Notes: generated by a model not told the origin, from the letters alone. Numbered from the stretch's first letter, positions 17,086-25,667 are shown. The stretch is DNA of 50,179 bases from Treponema sp. (GCA_017963165.1 JAGCTZ010000011.1:1-50179), one strand, 5' to 3'. Translations and numbers: made by a program.

Positions 17086-19577
17086 AAACAAAAAGAGCCG
17101 TTATAGTTCAATGCAGACTTTCCTCATCAAGACTTCCTTCTAAAGCGTTAAAGCCTTTAGGTGGAAAGCCTATGCTTACCTGGGTTTTAAACTCAATGAA
17201 AAAGGTTAAAGCCGATAAATATTTTGTAGCAACTGATTCAGAATCCTATCCGGTTCTTCTGCCAATCTGTAAACAGAATGGTTTTGAATGTTTTGCCGGT
17301 GATTTGAATGATGTACTTAAACGCTTTTGTGACCTTATAAAAACACTTAAAGTAGATACAATTGTTCGTGCTACAGCTGATAATCCTTTTTTGTTTTACG
17401 AAGCAGCTCAGGCGAGTGTAGAAGATTTTGAAGAACGAAATAAAAGCAAAAAGCCTTGCGATTATCTTACATATACAGGCTTGCCTCACGGTTCCGGCGT
17501 AGAAGTATTCAGCGCGCAGTCGCTTTTAAAAGCCTCAGAACTTACAGATAATCCTTATGACCATGAGCATGTTGGACCAGCCTTGTATAACCACAAAGAA
17601 AATTTTAAATGTGAATTTATTCAGGCCCCGGCAAGATTTTATAATCCCGATTTACGCACAACAATAGATACATTTTCTGATTATCTTCGCGCAATCTGTA
17701 TAGTAAATTACCTTAGAGGAGCAAAAGAACTTACAGATAATATTGCTGTTTCAGAACCATATACAACAGAACAGATAATTTCTGCCTGTAAATCTGATTA
17801 TGTTGAAAATCCTATGATATTTGTGCCATCTGTAACTAAAGGGCAGGGAACTGGTCATCTTCACAGATGTTTAAATGCTGCTTTACAGACAGATTCTTTT
17901 ATTTATATTCCACAGGATTGTTCACTGGCAGAAACAACACAAATAATAAATGAGTATAAAGAAAAGGGACTTTTGGAAACTCAAATAATAGATCAACTGC
18001 CGGACGAAACTTATAGTCCTGTCATCATTACAGATTGCTTTAGAATGACAGAAAAAGAAGCAAAGTTTTTTGCCGGCTGCCGCAAGCTTATTTGTATTGA
18101 TGAAGGCTCTGATTATACTCAATATGCTGATTATCTATTGGATATTATTCCGTCTTATGATTATTCAAGACTTCCAAATCTTTTTGATACCAGCTATATC
18201 ATAAAACCAAAAAACGTAAGGGAAGACCGGTCTCGGAATATAGAAAAAGTTCTTGTCTGCATAGGCGGAGAAGATCCTGCAGGACTTACACTTCCATCTG
18301 CGCAGGCTCTTACAAAGGTACTCCCTGGTGCTCAGATTACTGCAGTTGTAAGTAACCCTCAAAAATTCCGGGATATTTTAAATATTAATTTTGTGCCGCC
18401 TATCGAAAATCTTCGCGAAAAGATTTTTGAATATGATCTTGTTGTAGCTCACTACGGGCTTACAGCTTTTGAAGCTGCTTTTGCTGGTTGTGCTGTTATT
18501 ATGCCCGCAACGACAAAACTCCACGAAAGGCTTGCACAAAAATATGATTTTGCGTTCATTCCGCAGGGAAAAGTAGATTCTATTAAAATGCAGAATGCAC
18601 TTGAGTCAGAAAATCTTTATCCAAAGATGCAGATGAGCCTTCAACAAAAATCACTTGGTTCTTATCTGCGAAAGCTTGCCTGTGGTTCAAGGATGAGTTG
18701 TCCTGTTTGTGGAAAAGCAGTAGAAAAGAATGAAAAAGAAAATGTGCCTGATGTAATTATTTCAAGGAATGCCGGAAGAACTTATCGTCGCTGCAAAACC
18801 TGCGGAATTGTTTATATGTCGTTTACAGCAGAAGAAGAAATGGAATACAAAAAATCTTATTTCTTCGAAGATTATAAAAAGCAATACGGTAAAACATATC
18901 AAGAAGATTTTGATTCAATCAAAGCTCAATGTAATCGCCGTATTCAGGTTATGAAGACACTTGAAGAAAACACAGGTGGAAAAAACTATCTTGATATAGG
19001 CTGTGCTTATGGACCGTCGCTTGCAGCCGCTGCAGAACAAGGGCTTAATCCTTTTGGGACAGATATTTCTGAAGATGCAATTCGTTATGTAAAAAATAAT
19101 CTTCATTTTCCGGCCTCTTGCAGTGCATTTCCTGTACTTGATCCCGAAAAAGAATTTGGAATATCGCAATTTGATTGTGTTTCAATGTGGTATGTAATAG
19201 AGCATTTTAAGGATTTAGATTCTGTGCTTTCTGCTGTTTCTTCAATGGTAAAAGACGGTGGTGTTTTTGCTTTTGCAACTCCATCCGGCGAAGGAATTTC
19301 TGCAAAGAGTGATTTAGATAATTTCTATACAATAAGTCCGATTGATCATTTTTCAATCTGGGAACCAAGTCGTGCGCAGAAAATCCTTAAAAAATATGAT
19401 TTTGAAGTAATAAAGATTGTTTCAACCGGTCATCATCCGGAACGTTTTCCTTCTGCAAAAAAAGATAATATTCAGAAGGGAAGCTTAAAATGGAATCTTA
19501 TAGATAAATATTCAAGAATGATGCAGCTGGGCGATACGGTAGAAATTTACTGCCGTAAAAAACAGCACAAGGTTTAG
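17082..19577 (+). CDS. Three-domain fusion: SpsF/NeuA-type cytidylyltransferase, PseG-like domain, SAM methyltransferase
   Basis: An 831-residue cytoplasmic protein joining three enzymes. Residues 1-240 are a sugar nucleotidyltransferase of the SpsF/CMP-sugar synthetase type (IVQCRLSSSRLPSKALKPLG; RATADNPF). Residues about 245-535 resemble PseG, the UDP-sugar hydrolase of pseudaminic acid synthesis (TKGQGTGHLHRCLNAA, VCIGGEDPAG, VVAHYGLTAFEAAFAGC). A Cys4 zinc ribbon (CPVCGK, CKTCG; about 540-575) leads into a class I methyltransferase (about 595-831; YLDIGCAYGP). ATG 17082 overlaps the upstream TGA; the frame is open back to 17058 but that start lacks a spaced ribosome site. The likely role is making and decorating an activated sugar for a surface or flagellar glycan, which is inference. 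Confidence 0.8.
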   Translation: MKTKRAVIVQCRLSSSRLPSKALKPLGGKPMLTWVLNSMKKVKADKYFVATDSESYPVLLPICKQNGFECFAGDLNDVLKRFCDLIKTLKVDTIVRATADNPFLFYEAAQASVEDFEERNKSKKPCDYLTYTGLPHGSGVEVFSAQSLLKASELTDNPYDHEHVGPALYNHKENFKCEFIQAPARFYNPDLRTTIDTFSDYLRAICIVNYLRGAKELTDNIAVSEPYTTEQIISACKSDYVENPMIFVPSVTKGQGTGHLHRCLNAALQTDSFIYIPQDCSLAETTQIINEYKEKGLLETQIIDQLPDETYSPVIITDCFRMTEKEAKFFAGCRKLICIDEGSDYTQYADYLLDIIPSYDYSRLPNLFDTSYIIKPKNVREDRSRNIEKVLVCIGGEDPAGLTLPSAQALTKVLPGAQITAVVSNPQKFRDILNINFVPPIENLREKIFEYDLVVAHYGLTAFEAAFAGCAVIMPATTKLHERLAQKYDFAFIPQGKVDSIKMQNALESENLYPKMQMSLQQKSLGSYLRKLACGSRMSCPVCGKAVEKNEKENVPDVIISRNAGRTYRRCKTCGIVYMSFTAEEEMEYKKSYFFEDYKKQYGKTYQEDFDSIKAQCNRRIQVMKTLEENTGGKNYLDIGCAYGPSLAAAAEQGLNPFGTDISEDAIRYVKNNLHFPASCSAFPVLDPEKEFGISQFDCVSMWYVIEHFKDLDSVLSAVSSMVKDGGVFAFATPSGEGISAKSDLDNFYTISPIDHFSIWEPSRAQKILKKYDFEVIKIVSTGHHPERFPSAKKDNIQKGSLKWNLIDKYSRMMQLGDTVEIYCRKKQHKV

Positions 19578-19586
19578 GAAATAAAT

Positions 19587-21290
19587 ATGCAGAATATAGT
19601 AATTTTAGGTGCAGGTTTAATGCAAAAGCCTGCAATCCTTAGCGCGAAAGAAGCAGGCTTTCACACAATTGTGGTAGATGCAGATAAAAATGCAGTTGCC
19701 ATTCCTTTAGCCGATGAATTTTTTCAGATTGACTTAAAAGACAAAGAAGGAATATTAGAACTTTGTAAAAAACTTAAAGCCTCTGCGGAAGGACTTGCCG
19801 GTGTATTTACAGCCGGTACAGATTTTTCTGCAAGCGTAAGTTATGTCTGTCAGAATCTTGGACTTCCTGCGCATAGTTTTGAAGCCGCAACAAATGCAAG
19901 TATAAAAACTCAAATGCGAAAATGCTTTGAAGAAAAAGGTATTCCGTCTCCAAAATTTATACGTGCAGATAAAAATGATATAAACGAGCAGCTTTTTGAT
20001 AAAACGCTAAAGCTTATGGCACTTCCTCTTGTTGTAAAACCAGTTGATAATATGGGTGCCCGCGGCTGTCGTATGGTTCGAACAAAAGAAGAATTTCTGC
20101 CTGCTGTAAAAATCGCAACAGAATGTTCACGAACAGGTTATGCAATTATAGAAGAATATATGGATGGTCCGGAGTTTTCTATTGATGCGCTTGTTTATAA
20201 TGGAAAGTTTATAGTAACAGGTTTTGCTATCCGTCACATAAAATATGAGCCATATTTTATAGAAGTAGGACATACAATGCCTGCTGTGCTCAATAAAAAA
20301 ATGCATGACGAGCTTATAAGTGTATTTGCACTTGGAGCAAAAGCAGAAGGCCTTTCCTGTGGAGCAGCAAAAGCAGATATAAAATATACATCAAAAGGCC
20401 CGATGATTGGCGAAATTGCAGGACGACTTTCCGGTGGTTATATGTCGGGCTGGACATATCCTTATGCTTCTGATTTAAATCTTACAAAGCAGGGAATCCT
20501 TATTGCAACAGGAAATAAACCAAAAGAGCTTTTAGAAAGAGCCCAAAAAATTGAATATACTCCTTCAGAACTATGTAAAAATTTGGAAGCTCCATATGAA
20601 CTTTATGAAGTGCCTTGTGTAAGAACTTCTGCAGAGCGTGCCTGGATGAGCATTCCTGGAACAGTAAAATACATCGAAAATATAAGTGATTTTACAGACA
20701 GAGCAGTTTTTGATGTTCTTCCGCGTGCAACTGTAAGTATAGGAAGTTCAGTAGATTTTCCAAGAAATAATGTCGAAAAATGTGGAAATATAATTGCTGT
20801 AAGTCATGACAGAGAAAGCGCAATAAAAGCAGCAGAAGATGCAGTTTCTAATACTTTTATCACACTTGAACCAGGTAATAAGAAAACAGAATCTTATTTA
20901 AATTATTCCGAACAGCCTGATGAAGAAAAGTTTCCGCCGTCGGCTTTTGGAAAGCTTTCTGATTCAGAATTGAAAGAATTAAAGATTCCGATTGCTGCAG
21001 ATTCTAAAATATTTTCGCAGATACCAGATTTCCTTAAAACAAATGAATATAAATCACTTGTAGACTGGAATTACAATACTATTGAAGAAACAGCCCGAAA
21101 ATTTGATATTCTTCGTCCTAAGCATCCACAGCTTGAATCAAAGAAATTCTGGTCGGCTTTAATACGCGGCGGAATTCAGGGAGCTGTTTATTATTCCGAT
21201 ACTAAACTTGCGGTCCCTGAGTCAAATATTGTGGTTCCTGAGTCAAATATTGTGGTCCCTGAGCCTGTCGAAGGGCAGGGAGTAAAATAA
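19587..21290 (+). CDS. ATP-grasp ligase of unknown substrate
   Basis: A 567-residue protein of the carbamoyl-phosphate-synthase-like ATP-grasp group. A Rossmann-like preATP domain (NIVILGAGLMQKPAILSAKE) is followed by ATP-grasp elements: PLVVKPVDNMGARGCRMV (about 147-164), YAIIEEYMDGPEFSIDALVY and GEIAGRLSGGYMSGW, where metal ligands lie. A C-terminal extension after residue 400 is unrecognised. The final 25 residues (VPESNIV twice, then VPEPVEGQG) are encoded by tandem 21-nt units and a dispersed repeat, so the original stop has probably been displaced. AGGA precedes the start, 9 bp after the fusion gene. It may join an amino acid or carboxylate to the product of the cluster. Confidence 0.8.
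   Translation: MQNIVILGAGLMQKPAILSAKEAGFHTIVVDADKNAVAIPLADEFFQIDLKDKEGILELCKKLKASAEGLAGVFTAGTDFSASVSYVCQNLGLPAHSFEAATNASIKTQMRKCFEEKGIPSPKFIRADKNDINEQLFDKTLKLMALPLVVKPVDNMGARGCRMVRTKEEFLPAVKIATECSRTGYAIIEEYMDGPEFSIDALVYNGKFIVTGFAIRHIKYEPYFIEVGHTMPAVLNKKMHDELISVFALGAKAEGLSCGAAKADIKYTSKGPMIGEIAGRLSGGYMSGWTYPYASDLNLTKQGILIATGNKPKELLERAQKIEYTPSELCKNLEAPYELYEVPCVRTSAERAWMSIPGTVKYIENISDFTDRAVFDVLPRATVSIGSSVDFPRNNVEKCGNIIAVSHDRESAIKAAEDAVSNTFITLEPGNKKTESYLNYSEQPDEEKFPPSAFGKLSDSELKELKIPIAADSKIFSQIPDFLKTNEYKSLVDWNYNTIEETARKFDILRPKHPQLESKKFWSALIRGGIQGAVYYSDTKLAVPESNIVVPESNIVVPEPVEGQGVK
21212..21275 (+). repeat. Tandem 21-nt units ending in an inverted copy of the dispersed repeat
   Basis: Two 21-nt units, GGTCCCTGAGTCAAATATTG and a near-identical one, each followed by T, run into GGTCCCTGAGCCTGTCGAAG plus GG (21254-21275). 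The last 22 nt match the complement of the copies at 11987 and 47955 with one mismatch. They encode the C-terminal tail of the ATP-grasp protein in frame. Confidence 0.85.
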
Positions 21291-21309
21291 AATATTAAGA
21301 GATTTTGAT

Positions 21310-22341
21310 ATGAGAAAAAATATAATATTGATAATGCTATTTTCTTTAGTCTCAAGCCTTTTTGCCGCAAATGATATTTCCCTTATGGATAAAGCAAAGG
21401 AAAAAGGAATTACGCTTTACTGGGATTCGCTTGCCGAAACAGGAATGCTCGAAAAAAACGGGCATCAGATTACGTTCCGCAAGGATGAACAGATTGTTGT
21501 TTTAGACAGTGTCCGTATTTCGCTTACAGATGCACCAGAGCTGAAAAACAATAAGATTTATGTTTCTCAAAAATTCATGAATGATGCAGATATTCTTTTT
21601 CAGGAAAATAATTCCACTATGTTCAAGGTCGGGGCAATTCTTATTGATGCCGGCCATGGAGGAAAGGATCCAGGCGCACTTAAAACATATAAAATAAATG
21701 GTAAGGATGTTACAATTCAGGAAAAAGATATAAATCTTAAGGTTGCAAAACTTCTTGGAGAACGTCTAAAAACTGCATATCCGGATAAACAGATAATTCT
21801 TACACGCGATAAAGATGTTTTCCTTACTCTTCAGGAACGTACCGAAATCGCAAATAATGTGAAGGTCAAAGAAAATGAAGCAGTTCTGTTTATTTCTGTT
21901 CATGTTAATTCTTCGTTGAATAAAACATCTTCAGGTTATGAAGTATGGTATCTTTCACCTGGCTATCGACGTACAGTTCTTGATAAATCTACTGTAACAG
22001 ACGACACTTCTTTATTCCCGATTTTGAATTCGATGCTCGAAGAAGAATATACGACAGAATCAATTATGATTGCAAAATTTATCATGGATGGACTTCAGAG
22101 CCAGATAGGAGAACAGTCAAAGGCTAGGGGAATAAAAGCTGAAGAATGGTTTGTCGTAAAAAATTCAAACATGCCTAGTGTTCTTATTGAACTTGGATTT
22201 GTTTCAAACGAAAAGGAAGCGCTTCTTTTGAATAATGATACATACTTGAAAAAAGCAGCCCTTGGAATATATAATGGTATAGCAGCGTTCATAACACACT
22301 TTGAACGTTCAAAAGGATTTACTTCGGCAAATGAAAATTGA
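21310..22341 (+). CDS. N-acetylmuramoyl-L-alanine amidase (Amidase_3)
   Basis: A 343-residue secreted zinc amidase that cleaves the lactyl-amide bond between muramic acid and the stem peptide. A signal peptide ends near SLFAAND. Residues about 30-100 are a lead domain. The catalytic domain (about 105-335) has ILIDAGHGGKDPGAL with the first zinc His and a nearby Glu (IQEKDINLKVAKLL), LFISVHVNSS with the second His pair, and SVLIELGFVSNEKE with the catalytic Glu. It lies 19 bp after the ATP-grasp gene and overlaps the GerMN gene, forming a cell-envelope unit before flaA. Confidence 0.93.
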   Translation: MRKNIILIMLFSLVSSLFAANDISLMDKAKEKGITLYWDSLAETGMLEKNGHQITFRKDEQIVVLDSVRISLTDAPELKNNKIYVSQKFMNDADILFQENNSTMFKVGAILIDAGHGGKDPGALKTYKINGKDVTIQEKDINLKVAKLLGERLKTAYPDKQIILTRDKDVFLTLQERTEIANNVKVKENEAVLFISVHVNSSLNKTSSGYEVWYLSPGYRRTVLDKSTVTDDTSLFPILNSMLEEEYTTESIMIAKFIMDGLQSQIGEQSKARGIKAEEWFVVKNSNMPSVLIELGFVSNEKEALLLNNDTYLKKAALGIYNGIAAFITHFERSKGFTSANEN

Positions 22342-22789
22342 TTTTAAAAAATATATTCCATTTTATATTACTGCTGCCTGTGTACTTATTTGTTTAATAA
22401 TTTCTTTAGGTCTGCACATAAAAAAAGGTTACGGAAAAAAATATGTTTTTATTTTTCCATGTGTTGATGAAGGAAAATATGTTCTGGAAACAAGATATTT
22501 AAAGGAAAATCCAAATAAATCGGCACTTAATTATTTTGCAGAAGAGCTTGTGCTTGGTTCTGGACAGGAGCGTACTAAGTACCTTTTTACCCCTGGAACA
22601 AAGGTAATTTCCTGCTTCGAAAGGAATGAAACTGTTTATATTGACCTTTCAGCAGAGCTTATAAACATGGGTCATAACGTAATTCAGATACGCGATGGTA
22701 TTGAGTTACTTAAACAAAATATAATGCGAAATTTCCGGAACGTTAAGGAAGTTTGCGTGTTTGTAGATGGAAAATATGCTTTTGAATAG
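22331..22789 (+). CDS. Membrane-anchored GerMN-domain protein
   Basis: A 152-residue protein with one N-terminal membrane segment (about 9-30; FYITAACVLICLIISLGLHI) and an extracytoplasmic GerMN-type domain. The family pattern is visible: ALNYFAEELVLGSG, a loop with TKYLFTPGTKVISCF, YIDLSAELINM and a final helix plus strand ending VCVFVDGKYAFE. ATG 22331 overlaps the amidase stop by 11 bp; the frame is also open back to TTG 22301, which is less likely. GerMN domains bind or scaffold peptidoglycan-related machinery; pairing with an amidase suggests a cell-wall role. Confidence 0.75.
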   Translation: MKIDFKKYIPFYITAACVLICLIISLGLHIKKGYGKKYVFIFPCVDEGKYVLETRYLKENPNKSALNYFAEELVLGSGQERTKYLFTPGTKVISCFERNETVYIDLSAELINMGHNVIQIRDGIELLKQNIMRNFRNVKEVCVFVDGKYAFE

Positions 22790-22800
22790 AAAAAAAAGCG

Positions 22801-22829
22801 TTGACAAAATAAAATACTTATTGGATAAT
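22801..22829 (+). promoter_or_regulatory. Strong sigma-70-type promoter of flaA
   Basis: TTGACA (22801-22806), 17 bp, GATAAT (22824-22829). The transcript would have a leader of about 45 nt with AAAGGAG before the flaA ATG. This is a housekeeping-type promoter, not sigma-28-type. Confidence 0.75.
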
Positions 22830-22881
22830 AGTTTATTATACAAGGCTACATCGAATTAGTATAAAAAAAAGGAGCTTCAAT

Positions 22882-24009
22882 ATGAAGAAGACTTTGGGTT
22901 TAATTGCAGCTGCTATGCTGCTGGTTGGTGGCGTTGCTTTTGCTGAAGAAGCTATGCTCATCGATTTTACACAGTTGGATGCTGACTACGAACTTACTGA
23001 CAGTGATGGTAATGTAGTAGCAAAGCAGAATAAGCGTACAACTATGGATTACGCAATCAGTGCTGGTTCAACATTTACTAAGCAACAGAAAGATCTTATG
23101 AGAACTTCTTTGTCTCTTCCAGAATGGGAAGTTACATTGAATTCTTCTGCAAAGACAGTTCAGAGTTTGGCTGATTCAACTGTTGTTGCTGCACCGGTAA
23201 AGGAATCTGCAGATGTACCGTTCGCAGGACAGAACGTAATGGGCGTTCGCATTGTATTCCCTTCATGGAACTCAAATGCAAATGCTAAGATTGTTCCTCC
23301 TTTTGATATTCCTGCATATGAACCACTTTCTACTGTAGGTGACAATGGCGAGAGACAGGCTTTGAGCGAAGACGAAGATGCTTCATCATTCAACGTTGCA
23401 CAGAATCCATCTTTCGAAAAGACATTGTTCGAAGGCGGATATGGTGTTGTAAAGAATGTTGGAACAATCAAGTCTATCAAAGTAACAACAATGGGTATGA
23501 ACTTCCCACACGGATTGTATGTACACCTTACAGACAATGATGGTGTAGATCGCCGCTACTTCATGGGATATCTTGGTTTTGACGGTTGGAAGGAACTCCG
23601 CTGGAATAACCCACAGTATATTTCTGAAATCCGTAACCGCGAAATCCGCGTTTATCCAATCTATCCAAGAGGAACTCCATTTGTTAAGTTCTCTGGTTTT
23701 GAAATTACACGTGATGCTGCTCACATTGGTGGAGACTTCATCGGATATTTCAAAGACGTAAAGATTATTTACGACAAGGCTCTTCTTACATCAGATCGTG
23801 ATATTGCTGATGAAGACCTCTGGGGAATCATTGGAAAGAAGGAAGCTGCACGCCAGAATGCTGAAATGTCTAAGTTTGGTAACAAGCAGGTTAACCGCTA
23901 CCTTGAACAGTCTAAGTTAGCAGCAGAAGAAGATTTCGTATCTAGTTTGTACGAAGATTCTGATTCTAATGCTCAGCGCAATGCTGGTCAGTCTGCTGAT
24001 GCTAAATAA
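22882..24009 (+). CDS. flaA: Periplasmic flagellar filament sheath protein FlaA
   Basis: A 375-residue exported protein with a clear signal peptide cleaved after VAFA. It matches spirochaetal FlaA by memory: MLIDFTQLDADYELTDSDGN near the start, then RTSLSLPEWEVTLNSSA, VMGVRIVFPSWNSNANAKIV, YGVVKNVGTIKSIKVTTMGM and ISEIRNREIRVYPIYPRGTP. FlaA sheaths the FlaB core of the periplasmic flagellum. It has its own strong promoter, a good AAAGGAG and an intrinsic terminator straight after, so it is a highly expressed monocistronic gene. Codon use is visibly more biased than in its neighbours (Lys AAG and Arg CGC are frequent), as expected for an abundant protein. Confidence 0.95.
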   Translation: MKKTLGLIAAAMLLVGGVAFAEEAMLIDFTQLDADYELTDSDGNVVAKQNKRTTMDYAISAGSTFTKQQKDLMRTSLSLPEWEVTLNSSAKTVQSLADSTVVAAPVKESADVPFAGQNVMGVRIVFPSWNSNANAKIVPPFDIPAYEPLSTVGDNGERQALSEDEDASSFNVAQNPSFEKTLFEGGYGVVKNVGTIKSIKVTTMGMNFPHGLYVHLTDNDGVDRRYFMGYLGFDGWKELRWNNPQYISEIRNREIRVYPIYPRGTPFVKFSGFEITRDAAHIGGDFIGYFKDVKIIYDKALLTSDRDIADEDLWGIIGKKEAARQNAEMSKFGNKQVNRYLEQSKLAAEEDFVSSLYEDSDSNAQRNAGQSADAK

Positions 24010-24030
24010 TAGTAAGCTCTAATATATAAA

Positions 24031-24065
24031 AAAAGCACTTCCACAACAGGAGGTGCTTTTTTTTT
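24031..24065 (+). terminator. Intrinsic terminator of flaA
   Basis: AAAAGCACTTCC pairs with GGAGGTGCTTTT (one G-U) across an ACAACA loop and is followed by nine T residues. It starts 22 nt after the flaA stop. Confidence 0.9.
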
Positions 24066-24124
24066 ATGTCCTTACCCCAAATCGCTCTGTTTTTTTAGTG
24101 GCAATCCTCAAGGCTTCCTCATTA

Positions 24125-24179
24125 TATAAAAATGGCATATGCGAAAACCCTGAGGGTTCCATGTCAATCCATTTTTATA
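24125..24179. repeat. Inverted repeat between flaA and the alarmone synthetase gene
   Basis: Eleven-base arms TATAAAAATGG (24125-24135) and CCATTTTTATA (24169-24179) enclose a second small hairpin, AACCCTGAGGGTT. No gene lies here. It could be a degenerate palindromic element or a structured leader. Confidence 0.45.
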
Positions 24180-24180
24180 A

Positions 24181-24208
24181 TTGCATTATCCCCAATATAG
24201 TTTATAAT
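24181..24208 (+). promoter_or_regulatory. Promoter of the alarmone synthetase gene, candidate leaderless start
   Basis: TTGCAT (24181-24186), 16 bp, TATAAT (24203-24208), then six bases to ATG 24215. Transcription would begin at or next to the start codon, and no spaced Shine-Dalgarno exists. Confidence 0.5.
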
Positions 24209-24214
24209 TAAAGA

Positions 24215-25462
24215 ATGAAAAACAATTCAAATATTCCTTCAAAGGCGGAAATTAAAAGGCTCTATGAATCTTATGCAGAATATTTTGCTATTGTCATGGA
24301 AAATATAATCGATATTCTGCACGCCGAAGTAAAATTAAATGCCCAGCCAACTTATAAAAGTCGTGTAAAAAGTTTTAATTCATATTATAAAAAAATCTTA
24401 CGTTTAAAGCCGGAAGAAACAAAGGATTCAGATTCTCTTGTATTGCTTACAGATATGATGGGAATCCGCATGATTTGTGCCTTTCTGGAAGATATGCAGC
24501 TGGGGCTTGAGCAGATAAAAAAGACTTTTGAAATAAAAGAAATTGAAGTAAAAGGGGCTGAAAAAAAATTCAGCGAATTTGGTTATGAGTCAATCCATGT
24601 ACTTATAAAAATCCCGGATTCATGTAAGCCTCCTGTTGAACTTTTTGAAGGCTTAAAACCACTTGGTGAAAATCTTGTTTGTGAAATTCAAATCAGAACA
24701 ATTTTACAGGATGCCTGGGCCGAAGTAGAACACGAACTTATCTACAAGACAGAATTTAATCCCTTTGATATTCCTTTGCGAAGAAAGCTCGCATCCCTTA
24801 ATGCAATGCTCAGCCTGGCAGATATTACTTTTCAGGAAATTCGTGATTATCAGAATAAGCTGCAAAAAGAACTGGAAGACCGACGTCATTCATTTTATGA
24901 TATGGCAGACTCCATCCTTGACGAAAAGCCAAAGGAGCAGGAAGAAAATATAAGCCGTATAACACCTTTTGTTTCAGGAACAATTGATGAAATGCTTTTG
25001 CGGGCTATCCATGATCATAATACAGGAAATCTGGAAGAAGCTGTTGCAATTTATTCTAAGATTCTTGAGGCTGTAAATCCAAATGACAAAAATGTAATTG
25101 CTGTTATCCGTAAACATAGAGGAATGGCATATTTTTCTATGAACAATTTTGATGCCGCATTACAGGATTTTGATATAAGTTTGCAATATGATCCAAAAGC
25201 CTTCCGCACTTATTATTATAAGGGAATAGTTTGCGCTATTCAGAAAAATTATGAATGGGCAATACAGAATTATTCAAAATCTCTTGAAATAAATGAATTT
25301 CAGGCACATACATATTTTCGACGTGCAATGGCATATTACGAAATTCAGGAATATGAAAAATCGATGAACGATTTGAATAATGCAATAAATCTTGGAATGC
25401 CGCTTGAAGACTGTAAAGTACTACAGGATAAGCTTACAAAAAAGTTTGGTTTGTCTATGTAA
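24215..25462 (+). CDS. RelA/SpoT-family (p)ppGpp synthetase with TPR tail
   Basis: A 415-residue single-domain alarmone synthetase with a C-terminal TPR array. The synthetase core (about 20-210) has YKSRVKSFNSYYKKILRL (ATP site), LLTDMMGIRMICAF (catalytic Asp/Gly region), FGYESIHVLI and LVCEIQIRTILQDAWAEVEH, so it looks catalytically competent. It lacks the HD hydrolase, TGS and ACT domains of long Rel proteins. TPR units cover about 255-405 (RKHRGMAYFSMNNFDAALQD, FRTYYYKGIVCAIQKNYEWA). Small alarmone synthetases usually lack such repeats; the TPRs probably bind a partner that controls activity. It is followed by the tRNA-Glu gene with its own promoter. Confidence 0.88.
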   Translation: MKNNSNIPSKAEIKRLYESYAEYFAIVMENIIDILHAEVKLNAQPTYKSRVKSFNSYYKKILRLKPEETKDSDSLVLLTDMMGIRMICAFLEDMQLGLEQIKKTFEIKEIEVKGAEKKFSEFGYESIHVLIKIPDSCKPPVELFEGLKPLGENLVCEIQIRTILQDAWAEVEHELIYKTEFNPFDIPLRRKLASLNAMLSLADITFQEIRDYQNKLQKELEDRRHSFYDMADSILDEKPKEQEENISRITPFVSGTIDEMLLRAIHDHNTGNLEEAVAIYSKILEAVNPNDKNVIAVIRKHRGMAYFSMNNFDAALQDFDISLQYDPKAFRTYYYKGIVCAIQKNYEWAIQNYSKSLEINEFQAHTYFRRAMAYYEIQEYEKSMNDLNNAINLGMPLEDCKVLQDKLTKKFGLSM

Positions 25463-25488
25463 AATGTCAGATTTTCGGTTTTGGACTA

Positions 25489-25517
25489 TTGACCAAAAAA
25501 TACTTATTTGTTATATT
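25489..25517 (+). promoter_or_regulatory. Promoter of tRNA-Glu
   Basis: TTGACC (25489-25494), 17 bp, TATATT (25512-25517), about 27 bp before the mature tRNA 5' end. Confidence 0.6.
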
Positions 25518-25543
25518 ATACACCATCAGTTGCGACTGATTAT

Positions 25544-25615
25544 GTCTCCTTCGTCTAGTGGTTAGGACATCGGGTTTTCATCCCGACAACAGCAGTTCAA
25601 TTCTGCTAGGAGATG
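25544..25615 (+). tRNA. tRNA-Glu (anticodon TTC)
   Basis: A full cloverleaf: acceptor arms GTCTCCT/AGGAGAT (first pair G-U), D-arm with AGTGGTTAGGAC, anticodon stem TCGGG/CCCGA with loop TTTTCAT and anticodon TTC at 25577-25579, and T-arm AGCAG-TTCAATT-CTGCT. Discriminator base G; CCA is not encoded. The sequence is very close to the common bacterial tRNA-Glu. Confidence 0.95.
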
Positions 25616-25618
25616 TAA

Positions 25619-25650
25619 AAAATGCTCACCTAATGGTGAGCATTTTTTTT
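25619..25650 (+). terminator. Intrinsic terminator after tRNA-Glu
   Basis: AATGCTCACC (25621-25630) and GGTGAGCATT (25635-25644) form a perfect stem with a TAAT loop, followed by T residues to 25650. Confidence 0.9.
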
Positions 25651-25667
25651 CTCTAAGTGTGGTGGGG

